From positions 90,386,684-90,450,683 of the forward strand of contig CM042685.1 of assembly GCA_023614405.1 (NCBI GenBank): a DNA stretch of 64,000 bases, in the 5' to 3' direction. Source of the stretch: Avena insularis (taxonomy: Eukaryota; Streptophyta; Magnoliopsida; Poales; Poaceae). This document shows, piece by piece, positions 11,610 through 22,867 of this stretch (within the stretch, counting starts at the first letter, position 1; each line of letters starts with the position of its first letter). The translations under genes were made by a program, and so were the position numbers. The notes under the pieces were generated by a model, which worked only from the letters and a program-made list of their open reading frames with translations, made no database searches and was not told the DNA's origin.

Positions 11610-12744
11610 AATGAGAGTGCTCGGAGGGGCATGGCCAATGACAAGTAACAGAAGATGCACGTAGAACTAGAAGCTGAAAAGGGTAAAACTGCCTTCTTGA
11701 TGGAACAGATCACCAAGAGCAGGCGTATGTTTTCTTTTTCGCATTCCGACTTGGTTTTGTGCCCATATTCTCCGAGTACTCACTGTGTACTTTTACTTTC
11801 TCCGACTTTGCAGAAACCATCGCCAAGGCCAAGAATATTGTCGAGCAATCCAAGCACATTCAAGAGTTGGATAGAGAGAACAAGATTCTTAAGCAGGAGA
11901 GGAATGATATGCTGAAAATGCATGAGGAATCTAGGAAGGCCCTGCAGGACTCCGCCACCGAGGAAATCAATCGCTTGAAGGAGGATATTGCGATCTTAAA
12001 AGATCAGAAGAAAGTTGCCGATGAGCAAAATCAACGCCATAGCGAGGCGTATAAGCTTCTCCAACAAGAGAAAGAATCCTTGGCGGACACCCTCTGTCAA
12101 GCTGAGGCCAGCCTCTTCAGTCAGTTTTCTCCGTCTTGGGTTTCTGTAGTCTGGGTACTTTGAATTGTTGAACTCATGCGCTCCTTATCGGAATTTGCAG
12201 CTACTATGGGTTTAACCCGATCGCCTCCTCCAGCCAAGTAATGCATGGTTCTTGTCGGCAACTTCATCAACACCGCCATCACGCAAGCCAAGGAGATCGC
12301 CAAGGCCCTCCAGATAAACATCAAGGCATCGGACTCCGTGGTGAAGTACTCGGAGAATCTGCGCCGAGCCGCCGAGCGTATCACAAGCTGGAAAGCTCTC
12401 AATGGTGAAGGCATATGAGATACATATGTGCATGGGTTTGTGTAAGGATGGCGCTGTCAATGGTGAAGGCACACTATGAAGATGCTGACATCGACACGGT
12501 AACCTCTGGCATTCCCGACATAGACGATGATGGCAAAGAGATTAACCATGAAGCCATCTTGTCATCGCTCGCGGGCTATGACACCAGAGTTGCCGAGTTG
12601 GTGGACGTCGACATCTTCGTGCCCATGAACATCATCTATAGAGGCAACCAAGGTTCCTCTGAGTCCCACCACAGCGTCGACTTCGAGGGTGGCTCTCCCG
12701 CTGGTGATGATGCTGCTTCCAAGTCACCTGCGCCAAAGGAGTGA
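11610..12744 (+). pseudogene. Antisense gene of the Tat element, exons 4-6 (coiled coil and C-terminus)
   Basis: Exon 4 (11610-11724) has one stop (TAA, 11646). Exon 5 (11814-12119) encodes about 100 residues of charged heptad-like sequence (KNIVEQSKHIQELDRENKIL and onward), a clear coiled coil that suggests oligomerisation. Exon 6 starts about 12201 after TTTGCAG, has a TAA at 12239, and continues through 'NFINTAITQAKEIAKALQ'. The terminal open frame (12415-12744) is acidic and ends SKSPAPKE. Introns 11725-11813 and 12120-12200 have GT..AG ends with consistent phase. The product as a whole would be about 800-900 residues: a globular N-terminal domain, a linker, a coiled coil and an acidic tail. 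The role is unknown. Confidence 0.6.
12399..12471 (+). repeat. 15 bp direct repeat bracketing a 58 bp insertion or duplication
   Basis: TCAATGGTGAAGGCA occurs at 12399-12413 and 12457-12471, inside exon 6. The frame terminates in the first copy and reopens after the second, so this event probably broke the gene. Confidence 0.7.
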
Positions 12745-13260
12745 AGAACAACTTTATAATATTTGTTTCACCTTTGGTGCATATGCGGAAAAAACTTGTT
12801 TATGTAACTTAAGGCGGAAAACAATGGTTGTTATTTCCTGCTGCTCAAGAACTAGTTTCCAGCATGTATATATTGTTTTAAGCAAGTGTTGGCTTATTCA
12901 TTACTTTGGTTCTTATGCTTGACTTTTCATGAGTCGGAAGACTCGTTGTCGGAACCATGCGCTTAGGTGATGATGCCCAATGGCACCATCAGTAACCTGA
13001 GCACAAAATTGCCGACAATAAGTGCCGAAAGTCACTACTCCAGAATCCACATAAAAACGACAAAGAATGTGTAGACTAGAAAACTTAAGCTAATGCCCGT
13101 AGGCGGAATTTTCACAAGTGCAATCGCAAAGCTTGTGCATAAAAGGCTTTACATGATCCAAAAATGAACACTAAAGGAGGTAAAAGACTCAAAAATATGA
13201 GTGAACCAGAGAGCTTTATCTCATTGATCATATCAGAGGTACAAAATTAGATAAAAAATG
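12745..13260. other. Spacer between convergent genes of the Tat element
   Basis: It lies between the stop of the plus-strand gene and the stop of the minus-strand polyprotein (13261). No ORF of note. It would be the 3' untranslated region of both convergent transcripts. Confidence 0.6.
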
Positions 13261-14282
13261 CTAAGTGTAAAAAGGATGTAGTTGTGCTATGTTCCATGGC
13301 CAATCAAGCTCCGGGTAGTCATCATCTGGGTCACGTCGCTTACGCTTATGATCCTCGTTGTGTCTATCCTTCAGTTCACGATTGTCAACGAGGTAGTAAG
13401 ATCCATTGAGTAGCATCTTGCTTATGATGAACGGTCCTTCCCATGGAGGGGATAATTTGTGTGACTTATTCTGCTTAAGTCGGAGCACCAAATCCCCCTC
13501 TTTAAACAAGCGATGCCGAACGCGGGGACTATGGTAGCTGCATAGCTTCTGCTGGTAGATGGCGGATCTTTGGAATGCCAAAACGCGCTCCTCCTCGAGA
13601 AGGTCCACATCTAGGCGTCTGGATTCTTCAGCGTCATCTTCATCGTAGGCGGCAACTCTTGGTGAATCGTGAAGGATGTCGGAAGGCAGGATGGCTTCTG
13701 CTCCATATATCATGAAGTAAGGGGTGTAGCCGGTGGATCTGTTGGGTGTAGTTCGTAAACTCCACAGCTCAGACGGTAATTCTTCCGCCCAGGCTCCAGC
13801 TGCTATATGTAGCGGTGCCTCAAGACGTGGCTTGATTCCCTGCAGAATTAATCCATTGGCTCGCTCAACCTGACCGTTGGACTATGGATGTGCCACAGAT
13901 GCAAGGTCAAGCCGGATGCCTTTCTCCCAACAATAAGCCTCCACTTCTCCGAGTGACGAATTGCTGTCGTTGTCGGTGATAATGCTATGTGGGAGACCAA
14001 ATCTCACCACTAGATCCCGGACAAACCTGAGGGCAGTTGCCCCATCAAGCTTTCTAATGGGTTTAGCTTCTATCCATTTAGTGAATTTATCAACTACTAT
14101 GAGCAGATGTGTAAACCCACAAGGTGCCGTCTGTAATGGTCCCACCATGTCCAGGCCCCAAACTGAAAACTACCAAGTCATTGGTATTGTTCGCAATTCT
14201 TCAGCAGGAACATGTGGTTGTCGGGCATAATACTGGCATCCCATGCATGTCTCAACCAGCTTATCGGCGTTCGCCTTCCCAG
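13261..14282 (-). pseudogene. Tat element integrase (broken)
   Basis: Integrase catalyses insertion of the element cDNA. The piece at 14148-13882 holds the catalytic core: first Asp in VVDKFTKW (residue 20) and second Asp in ITDN (residue 59). The frame then meets a TAG at about 13882, just before the SNGQVERAN segment that bears the catalytic Glu. The rest continues in the same frame to 13261 with the C-terminal barrel region and no chromodomain, as usual for Tat. The zinc-finger part (about 14290-14150) is shifted out of frame. Non-functional. Confidence 0.85.
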
Positions 14283-16252
14283 TCAGCTAGTAGAATCCTT
14301 GCCGGAAGGCTTTCCCGACCAACAATCAAGGAGTGGTGTGATCCCGCAATCTCCGAGATGGATTTCGCGTAGGATTTCCATACCTTCTAGTTGGGAAACA
14401 CACTTTAGGTATACACTAGTAGTGCTCCTTTTATGGAGTTGCCCATTGATGATGGTATAACCCTTTGCTTGTCGTACTATTTGCCGTCTTTCGACTTCGT
14501 CATCGGGCAAAGTTCCGTGTTCGAGATATTCCATGAACGGTTTTTTCCAAGCTGGAGGGACCTTAGTCACCATGTTGACGAAAGAGTCAGCTCTATCCGG
14601 GTTGTCGATGTCGGCTCCCTTCACAGATGGTGTGCGCAGGTGCTCTAGGAAAACTCCTGGCGGAATTTTCTTGCGCCTTGATCCAATCTTAGACAGCAGA
14701 TCAGCCACCTCATTTTGCTCCCTAGCTACATACTTGACTTCGTATCCCAAGAAGCTATTGGCTATCTCGTCCACTTCGTTTCGATATGCCGCCATCATAG
14801 GGTTCTGCGCATTCCAGGTGCCAGCCGCCTGCTGGGCAACCAAGTCGGAATCTCCACAGCAAACTATGCGTTTGATGCCAATATCCTTGGCTACACGTAG
14901 TCCGTGAATGAGTGCTTCATACTCCGCCATGTTGTTTGTAGCCTCGAAGTGGATCTGTAGAACGTAGTGTAGCTTGTCTCCTGTTGGTGACTGTAGCAAT
15001 ACAACAGCCCCCGAGCCGTTGAGCAGCTTTGATCCGTCAAAGTGCATCACCCAGTACTCTAGTTTCGGCAACGGAGTAGCATCTGGCATCTCCGTCCAAT
15101 ATGCAACAAAATCCGCCAAGGCTTGTGACTTGATAGCATCTCGTCTCTTGTAAGTGATCTCGAAGGCGGCAAGTTCAATGCCCCACTTTGCGACCCTTCC
15201 TGTAGCGTCGCTGTTGTTGATTATGTCGGATAGTGGAGTCTTGCTCACCACTGTGATTGGGTGCTCCTGAAAGTAACGCCTCAGCTTCCGACAAGCAAGG
15301 AATACTCCATAAGCTATCTTCTGGTAGTGCGGGTAACGCTGCTTGGACTCCGTCAAGACCTTGCTCACATAGTAAACTGGTCGTTGAACTCCATGCTCAT
15401 AGCCTGGTTCCTTCCGCCCTACCACGACGACGATGCTGATTACCCGGTTGGTTGCCGCCATGTAAATTAACAGGGGCTCTCCAGGCTCGGGCGCTGCAAG
15501 GATGGGCGCTGAGGAAAGAATCTCTTTGAGCTGCTTCAATGCTGCATCTGCTTCGTCTGTCCACGTGAATTTGTCCGCCTTCTTTAGCAACTTGTATAGC
15601 GGCAGACCCTTCTCTCCAAGTCGGCTAACGAACCGACTAACTGCTGCAACACAACCTGTTAGTCGTTGAATGTCCTTTAGGCATGTCGGACGGTTTATGT
15701 TTAAGATGGCCTTGATTTTCTCCGGGTTGACCTCGATTCCACGTTGGGAAACGATGAAACCCAACAATTTGCCGGCTAGAAACCCGAAGACGCACTTCTT
15801 AGGGTTAAGCATCATGTTGTATTTCTGGAGATTATCAAAGGTTTCTTTTAAGTTGGAGATTAAGTCATTTGACTTTTTAGACATCACCGCGATATCGTCC
15901 ACATAGGCGTGAACGTTCCGACCAATTTGGTCGTGGAGGCAACGTTGCATTGTCTGCTGATACGTAGCACCTGCGTTTTTCAGCCCAAAGGGCATCGTAA
16001 CATAGAAAAACGTGTCGTATGGGGTAGTGAATGAAGTGGCCAATTGGTCCGACTTCCTCATCTTGATCTGGTGGTATCCTGAGTATGCATCGAGAAAACA
16101 CAAAAGCTCCGAGCCAGCCGTCGAGTCAATGACTTGGTCAATGCGAGGCAAAGCAAACGGATCTTTGGACATGCTTTGTTCAAGCCAGTGTAATCAACAC
16201 ACATTCTTAATTCATTGGTTCCATTTTTGGGGACAAGTACATGATTGGCCAC
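14283..16252 (-). pseudogene. Tat element reverse transcriptase and two RNase H domains (frameshifted)
   Basis: The start of RT (RMCVDYTGLNKACPK) is at 16252-16175. A one-base frameshift then leads into a 629-codon open frame from 16172. RT has the YVDD active site at residues 90-93 of that frame. A first RNase H-like region (about 225-350) appears degenerate. A second RNase H (about 373-495) shows Asp379 (FDGS), Glu417 (MAEYEA), Asp441 (GDSD) and Asp491 (ADLLS), the full catalytic set. A dual RNase H is a recognised feature of Tat elements. The remainder leads into integrase. The protein copies element RNA to DNA in cytoplasmic particles. Confidence 0.9.
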
Positions 16253-16369
16253 CCATCGGGTGTGAAGGACTTCTCAGATAAATCTAGCCTTAAGTAACCT
16301 AGCTATCTCTTTGCCAATGGCGCGTCTCTTCTCATCTCTGAAGCGTCATAGAGGTTGTTTCACTGGTTT

Positions 16370-17104
16370 TCATTTTGGATCAATGTTTAAGCTGTGCTCG
16401 GCAAGTTCCCTAGGTACACCTTTCATGTCGGCAGGTTGCCAGGCAAAGATGTCCCTATTCTCTCGGAGGAACTCGACGAGCGCCACAAGTTCCACCGGCG
16501 TGGTCTCGATGGCGGCCTTGAAAGCAGGAGCGGAGTCGGAGATCTTCTTCTTTGACGCGGGAATCTCTGAGTCATCTACCTTGCTCTGGATCTCTTTGAA
16601 TTCTTCGCTATAGAGGAGAGCTTCTGCAACGGCTGCTTCATTGATCTCGCAGTCCCTTGCCTTGGTAAAGCTTCCGGATACGGTGATGACACCGTTTGGT
16701 CCCGGTATCTTGAGTTTATTGTAGACGAAGCATGGCTTGGCCATGAACGTGTGGAATATGTCGCGGCCGAATATGACGTGGTACATGCTCTTGAAGGGGA
16801 CCACCTCAAAGGTCATGCGCTCTTGGCGGTAATTGTTAACATCGCCAAAGGCAACATGAAGTGTAATGCACCCAAGGGACCGAGCCTCCCGACCAAGAAC
16901 TACGTCGTGGAAGATGGTGTTGGTCCGTCTTAGGTTTGCATCCGTCAAGTTCATCTTCTGTAGTGTATCCAGGTACATGATGTTGAGGCTGCTTCCACTA
17001 TCCACCATATACTTGGTGAACTCCACGTCGTCAATCAAGGGGTTGATGACCATGGCGTACTGGTTCTCCATAGGTATAAGGTCTGGGTGGTCCGTCCTGT
17101 CCAA
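16370..17104 (-). pseudogene. Tat element aspartic protease region
   Basis: A 244-codon frame contains the retropepsin motif VDSGSS (about residues 32-37), followed by NIMYLDTL and the conserved FGRDIFHTF segment. Downstream is the leader into RT (FLRENRDIFAWQPADMKG). Protease would cleave the Gag-Pol precursor. The frame ends at 16370 and RT resumes in another frame at about 16252, so the polyprotein is interrupted. Confidence 0.82.
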
Positions 17105-19905
17105 AGTGATTGGAACCTCCGACCAGCGCGGGTATTGGGGAACTGGGGGAGAGTAGCCATCAGGATCCTCAGGGAGGTCTTTTGTTGTCGGACGATGGGG
17201 GTGCCAAGGAAAGTGTGGTATACTGGAGCCTTCTTGGCGAAGGGGTTCTTGCCCTTGTCGTCGCTCTTGCCGTCGTGCTTGGGGTCAATGTCTTCGTCCA
17301 TGTCACTTGAATCCTTGGACTCCTCCTCCTTCTTCCCCTTGACCTTGCCTCGCGGTCTGTTCTTCCGACTTCGCTTGTAGCCGAACTTCGGGTCTTCCTT
17401 GAGGTTGTTGATGAACTTTGTGGTAGACGTCGAGGTGTACGAGGCACGGCATATCGCGGTACTCCTTGTAGGTTTGGGGAGCACGGAGCGGCGCCGAGGT
17501 GGTTTCACTTCCTCGTTGCTTCCCACGACCAGCTCCCCTTCCTCGGCCATGTTGTCCGCCATCACCTCGTCCTGCAAAAGTCATAGAGACCATGTTGGTA
17601 GATTGCTTTTCTTCTGGAGCGGTTTTCCTCTTTGTACTGATGTTCCTCTGAGCTTGAGTTGGAACGGCTGTTGCCGGCAAGGAGCCGCGAGCATCATCGT
17701 CGGCAGCTGCAAACTCAGGCCAACTGGATCATCTGATTCAAGTCAAGCTGGTGATTGTCCTGCAAACGTTTCAGCTTATGTCGGAGAAACGTTCCCCTTT
17801 CCAACCCATCGATGAAGGTGGCCATGGCGGTCTGAGCGTGCACTCCTGCGCAGGAATTCTTCATGTCCAGCCAGCGGGAGAGGTAGGCGCGAGATGTCTC
17901 GTATTTCTCTTGCACGCACCGCTATAGATCGCCGACAGTGCAGGGACGCTTGTATGTAACCTCAAAGTTATTGGTGAACGCTTCTTGCATGTCCAACCAG
18001 TTGTAGATAGATTTCTCCGGCAAATCGTCGATCCATTGACGGGCCGTGCCCGCCAGCATTAATGGGAGGTACTTGATGGCGATGTTGGGGTTGCCTCCGG
18101 CAATCTCCACCACGTTGTTGTAGTCCTGCAACCATGTGGCTGGCTTGGTGGTGCCATCATAGGGCTTGATGGTCTTGTCAATCCGGAAACCTTTGGGGTA
18201 AGTTACAGACCGTATTGCAGGTCCAAGGCAACATGGTCCCAGGTATGGTCCTTCCCGGGCCTCGTGGATCTTATCGATCCGCGAACGTGCATCGTATGGC
18301 TCTGGGTTCTTCTTTTTCTTGTCAACAGGGGATGGGCTGCGTGAATGATGCGAGCCTCCTCTGCCATGGTGACTGCTTGGTGGTGACGGAGGCGGAGGTG
18401 GTGGTGGGTTAGCCTTCTTGCTGTTACCCTCCTGCGACTCCTCACGCCTGTCACGGTTGCTTGTCGGACGCGGAGGGTCATGGTGTGACTTGCTCATGTG
18501 TCCTTGGTTGCGCTCTCCGTCATGAAGGGTCTGCTCCGTGTTGTCGCGGATGACGATGCCGCACTGCTTTGGTGGGGGCATATCCGTACGATGGTGAGCC
18601 TTGTATTCTTCGCGATGTCGGGGGGACCGGGGCGGTGGCGATGGGCGATGAGGTCGGGACTTTTCTCCGTGGTCATAGGATATGGGGATAGCCTCCTTCC
18701 TGTTGCACGCATCCCTCCGTCTTTGTGCCGATGAGCCCGTCTGGGACCCGACATCAAGAGGAGATCTGTCCCTTGGCGGCTTATACTGGCTAGACTGGCA
18801 AAGCGCTGGGTCGGACTCAAGCCTCTGAGAGGTGGCCTTTTCCTGCTGCTTTTCCGCCTTGGCCACTAGGTCATAGACCTGTTCCACTACCTCGGGCGAT
18901 CTATCCTGCTCTAGAAGGGTCTTGGCGACGGCGAGGTTAAGGAGTGGGGTGGGCATCACCTGCTTGCCTTCACTGTCAATGTATGGCTTGGCTTGTGCCG
19001 GCTTCGAGGGAGCCCATCCTAGGTTGCGCCGTACACCAGGATCGTTGATGACGCGAGCCGGAGCTTTCTTGGCCTTCTGCTATTGCAGCAAAGTCTTGTA
19101 CTCAGCCTCCATTGCTCTAGCTTTCTCTATGGACTTCTGCGCGTTGACTAGATCTCGATCTAGCTTAGCGCCTTGCTCCGCGATGGCCTGCGCTTCCTCC
19201 AGCAGCTGCTGGCGCTTATCGTCAAGTTGGGTCACGTTCCGTATATGAGCGACGGTTAGTGGAACGACGAGGATATTGTCGTACATCACTCTATCAGCTG
19301 GAGTAACTTGGGCTACTGCAGACGTAGATGCTGGAGGCGGCAAGTTTGCGGTGTTGTTGCTGCTCGGGCCGGTGTTGAGTTCCTGCGGCTGCTGCACTGG
19401 GTTAGGCGGAGGAGGCATGACCTTTGTGCGATCATCGTCAGCAGCAATAAGTGGCCCCTTCCCCCTTTTCCAGCGCTGTAGGCGGAGCTCGTCCAGGTTG
19501 ATCTTCATACATCGCCCTCCCAATGGTGACGAACACCCCTCGAGACGTGACGACATTGTTAGCTTGCTCGTCGCGCGTGCACTCCTCCTCCATCTCCTGC
19601 ATAGAGGAGTCTAGCTCTTCTGGACTAAAATCTATATCCTCTGAATCTGCATTGAAATCAGCATAAAGAGCGTCAATGACAGAGTCGGAGGGTGCCAGGA
19701 CTTCCTCAATGACGGGCGGTGGAGGTGCAACGGCGTTGACGATGACTGGAGGTGGTGGTGCAGCTGCGACGATGGCGCCGGAGGGGGTGGTGGCGGTGGC
19801 TGAATTGGAGGTTCTCCGTCGATGAGCGCAAGTGCTTTCTAGGCTTCTGTGTCAGCCTCTGTGTAGTTGTTGACGGTGCTCACCATCTGTTCATGGGTAA
19901 GGCGT
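17105..19905 (-). pseudogene. Tat element gag (several frames)
   Basis: The gag region is read right to left in pieces. The N-terminus (about 19905-19560) is Pro-rich and acidic with stops. A 158-codon frame (19556-19080) ends in a short coiled coil. A 345-codon frame (18959-17922) is rich in Arg/Pro/His and ends with the retrotransposon gag core (KPATWLQDYNNVVEIAGG ... ARQWIDDLPEKSI). After one TAG (near 17920) it goes on at 17915-17715 (SRAYLSRWLDMKNSC), then a basic tail (17680-17105) in shifted frames. Gag forms the particle that packages element RNA. At least three frame breaks make it inactive. Confidence 0.8.
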
Positions 19906-20538
19906 CATGTTGCCTCCTGACGTCTTAGAGAATGTCGGAGAAGCGTGCCACGGTCCAGTCCTTCCACGAAGTGATACAAAGCATTATCATTGGGGTAGTG
20001 GGCTAGATCGGCTCGTATACGGAGCCACCTGGCCATGTAATCACGGGGGTTTTATCCCTCTCTCTGAATGCAACGCGCCAGATCGAAGATGGTAACCACT
20101 CTGACGAACTTGGATCTCTGCTGTCTAGATGCGCGGGCGAAGCTGGCGGATTTGCAGTGATCTTCCACCTTTATATCCTACACAGGGGCGGTTTGGGTGG
20201 GCCTTGAATTTTTCCGATCCTTGCCAGCGAACTCCGAAGAGAGATCCGACATCGATCCTTCCGCGAACGTATCCTACCCATAGGCAGTCCGTGCGGGCCA
20301 TGATGCTCCTCCGACTCCCAGGGAACTAGTGCCCGAGTCGGTTTCGCCGATGAAGAGGTGGATGTCTCCGATAGGAACGATCGAACACCACGTAGGGTTC
20401 GTCTTCGCCGGGATCTAGAACTCGTCAGGAGGGACGATCGGAACGTTGCCGGAGAAGAGAACGCGACCGATGGCTACGGTTTCGCCGATTCCCGCGAAGA
20501 TCTTGGTCCTCGCCCGCTGAAGAGCCTGAAGCGCCTCT
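19906..20538. other. Tat element 5' leader (minus strand)
   Basis: Untranslated leader between the primer-binding site and gag. No supported gene. The open frames on either strand are short. Confidence 0.55.
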
Positions 20539-20558
20539 GGCCCCACAGTGGGCGCCAA
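20539..20558 (-). promoter_or_regulatory. Primer-binding site of the Tat element
   Basis: On the minus strand TTGGCGCCCACTGTGGGGCC directly follows the 5' LTR end. The TGGCGCC start and position are typical of a tRNA-primed start of minus-strand synthesis. I do not assign the tRNA. Confidence 0.8.
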
Positions 20559-20559
20559 C

Positions 20560-21087
20560 TGTTGTGGTATTGTCGACGAGTACGCCATGGAGGGGTCCTC
20601 ACAGTGCGTGTTTAGAGACGTGGGGGAAGGCGGTCGGTTGACGGGTACGAGGTAACATAGCTTACCCAGGTTCAGATCTCACGACGGTGGCGGAATCCTA
20701 CTCCTGCTATAAATCACTATAAGGGCAATACGCCAAGTTACAGGGATTGGTTCGCTGTGCGAGGTTGTATGAAGTTGTGCCCTAAAGGCTCCCATAGACT
20801 CGACTTATATAGTTGCCAGGTCCTAGGGTTACAGGGATAAGTCCTAGCCGGACAGGTCACAGAGTCCTACACCGTCTATTACTAGTCTTGTGTATCTTGC
20901 ACTCCAAGGCTCCGGGTACATCGGTGACTCCAACCGTAGCCTTCCTTTATCCGGCATGGGCCTCCCTTCTGGATCCATCTAACTGGGTCGCGCAGCAGGC
21001 CATAGGCCATGCTACCAACTATGGGCCACTCGGGTTATCTGGATAGGTGACATGCTATGAGTATACCCATATAGCATATCCCCAACA
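20560..21087 (-). repeat. 5' LTR of the Tat element
   Basis: 528 bp, TG..CA, paired with 7993-8520, with TSD CAGTC at 21088-21092. A TATA box on the minus strand (CTATATAAG, about 20804-20812) lies about 275 bp from the LTR start. Confidence 0.93.
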
Positions 21088-21092
21088 CAGTC

Positions 21093-21345
21093 GATGAATA
21101 TCATGTTAAAAACAAAGTCATTATTACATGGAGAATCCAGAGTATGAATTTATTACAAATTTTCTTAGCATTAAGCAAGCTCAAATAACAGCGGAAACAT
21201 AAAGCAGGTTGAGTCCATCAATGCCCCAGGCTTGTCGAGTGCAGACTCGTGATCCCTACGCACCTTTCAATCTTCGGATCCTGCACATAAGACGTGTAGC
21301 CAACAAGTTGGGTCAATACTTTGAATGTATTGGCAAATTACACCA
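21093..21345 (-). repeat. Inverted arm, left, inner piece
   Basis: Continues the arm from 7910-7992. It matches the reverse complement of 22868-23120 and stops sharply at TTACACCA. Confidence 0.85.
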
Positions 21346-21431
21346 CTTGTTCATAATTCTTGAATGTGATCTTCAAATTCTATAGTATGCATGTGTAGGA
21401 TGTTCTAGTAGAATTTTTCCTTAGTAATATT

Positions 21432-22112
21432 TTGCAAGTGCGATGATTTTGTTGTATGCCATGAGTAGCTCTATACTTAGGATTTTCCCTCCAAATAGGT
21501 TCCCATGTTTTGCTAAGTATTGCTTGCTATGCTATATATATATAAAGTATCGTCTGCTCGTGAGTAGGAGCCACGCGCCGTCGCTCGCTTCCACCGCCGA
21601 GGAGCCACCGCATTCACCGCCGAGAACCACTGTCCAGTAGCCGCTGTCTTCCTCCCCTCGCCATCGTCGCCACCGCGGTAAGTTTCCGCCCCTCCTCCCA
21701 TCCGTTAGATCGACGATCTATGGCTCAGATTAGACGCACAATCGAAGGGGTATCGGCGAGTGGCGTTATGCCGCATGGCAAGTCCGCGTCAGCGCCGTGT
21801 CGTCTAGCTAGGGCCAATGAGGGACTGCCACTTGTCGCGATTCTAATAGGGTTAGATTTAAATTGGCAGATTGTAGTTAAATATTGTGAAATTCATAGAA
21901 ATTCAACTGTTTGGCCAAAACATCCATTTAACATACCTATAAGGATTTTCCCTCCAAATAGGTTCCCCTGTTTTGCAAGTGCGATGATTTTGCAAGTGCG
22001 ATGATTTTGTAGTATGCCATGAGTAGCTTTATACTTAGGATTTTCCCTCCAAATAGGTTCCCCTGTTTTTCTAAATATTGCTTGCTATGGTATATATATA
22101 TAAAGTATCGTT
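21432..22112 (+). repeat. Direct repeat of about 115 bp carrying a TATA box
   Basis: The copy at about 21438-21554 recurs at about 21996-22112. Shared words include 'gtatgccatgagtagct', 'ggattttccctccaaatag' and TATATATATAAAGTATCG. The 'ggattttccctccaaatag' block occurs a third time near 21942. The TATATATAAAG word in each copy looks like a core promoter. Confidence 0.75.
21555..21935 (+). other. Exon-1-like GC-rich segment with a splice donor
   Basis: It lies between the two direct repeats. The GC-rich stretch (about 21560-21677) ends in GCGGTAAGTTT, a strong plant 5' splice site at 21677, followed by AT-richer sequence like a first intron. Placed about 25-30 bp after a TATA box, it resembles the 5' end of a plant gene. 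It could be a captured fragment; no protein is recognised. Confidence 0.35.
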
Positions 22113-22114
22113 GG

Positions 22115-22606
22115 GGGGTTCGAAAGACAAGAAATTTTCTAAGTATAAAGGCTCTCTTGAGCGATCCTTCTCCTCAAATCCACTTCAAATTAAAAATAAG
22201 TTTTCTTCTGGGTGGAATGGTTGTCAGGTCAACGAGTGAGAATTTGGTAGAGGACGGCCGCCCAGGAATCAAAGAAGTCTGCCATGTTTCAGAATTCAGA
22301 AGCTTCCAGTGCAACCACAATACATATGGACTCTGTCTTGGCCTAGTACTTAGTGGTAAACCTCACCTGGGTACCAACATTTGGAGGTTCTTGGCACGGT
22401 TGGATCCAGAAGGTAGAGGGGCTACTAAGGAAAAGCCTCGCCATGGTCTTGTCTATAAAGGACTTGATCGTGGATTGTGGGTAAAGTGCACAAACTCTCG
22501 AGAGTATTGCAATCTGATCGATCAGCCGAGTTCACAGAAAAGAACACTTGAGAATCTGAAGGATGGAGCCTCTGAAGGATCTTCCTCTCTCTTTTTAAAA
22601 ACTTAA
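22115..22606 (+). CDS. Unrecognised open frame in the inverted-end element
   Basis: A frame open for about 165 codons ends at 22606. The internal ATG at 22216 gives about 130 residues (MVVRSTSENLVEDGRPGIKE onward). Composition is mixed and protein-like (Cys, Trp, Arg and charged residues; 'GTNIWRFLARLDPEGRG', 'HGLVYKGLDRGLWVKCTN'). I recognise no family, signal peptide or membrane segment. It follows the second TATA-bearing repeat by about 20 bp. It may be a captured gene piece, part of an LTR, or chance. Confidence 0.25.
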   Translation, partial: GVRKTRNFLSIKALLSDPSPQIHFKLKISFLLGGMVVRSTSENLVEDGRPGIKEVCHVSEFRSFQCNHNTYGLCLGLVLSGKPHLGTNIWRFLARLDPEGRGATKEKPRHGLVYKGLDRGLWVKCTNSREYCNLIDQPSSQKRTLENLKDGASEGSSSLFLKT

Positions 22607-22867
22607 TTTTTCTAAAAAAACCAAGGAGTGAGTCATCTCGCTATTGGGAGGGTTTTGGGAACTTGGTGAGTAATATCCAAGTGTTAGGTTGTTTGGACAC
22701 TTGGTGAGTAATATCCTCGTGTGCCATTCGACCATATATTACTTAAACAAATGTTTACATAGTAGGGAAATCTTCTCTTCTCCTCCATACTTAAGAAAAC
22801 TAGCTTTGAGGAAATAAACTCCACAGCCTGAACTAGCCTTGCATGTAGAGTTAGTCTTTTCTTCCCT

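Larger units (their letters stand above)
7993..21087 (-). mobile_element. Complete Tat-lineage (RIRE2/Grande-like) gypsy retrotransposon
   Basis: It is bounded by CAGTC TSDs at 7988-7992 and 21088-21092 and by two 528 bp LTRs. Gag, protease, reverse transcriptase, two RNase H domains and integrase lie in that order on the minus strand, so the 5' LTR is on the right. A second RNase H and a large opposite-strand gene between integrase and the 3' LTR are recognised traits of the plant Tat/Grande/RIRE2 lineage. By eye the LTRs differ at about 30 of 528 positions, roughly two million years at the usual grass rate. Coding regions carry stops and frameshifts, so the copy is dead. Confidence 0.92.
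21346..22867 (+). other. Core of the inverted-end element
   Basis: The two ends of the core are unrelated to each other. It contains a duplicated TATA-bearing block, a GC-rich exon-like piece and a 22.1-22.6 kb open frame (listed separately). Two copies of ACTTGGTGAGTAATATCC occur near 22658 and 22700. I recognise no transposase. Confidence 0.5.
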
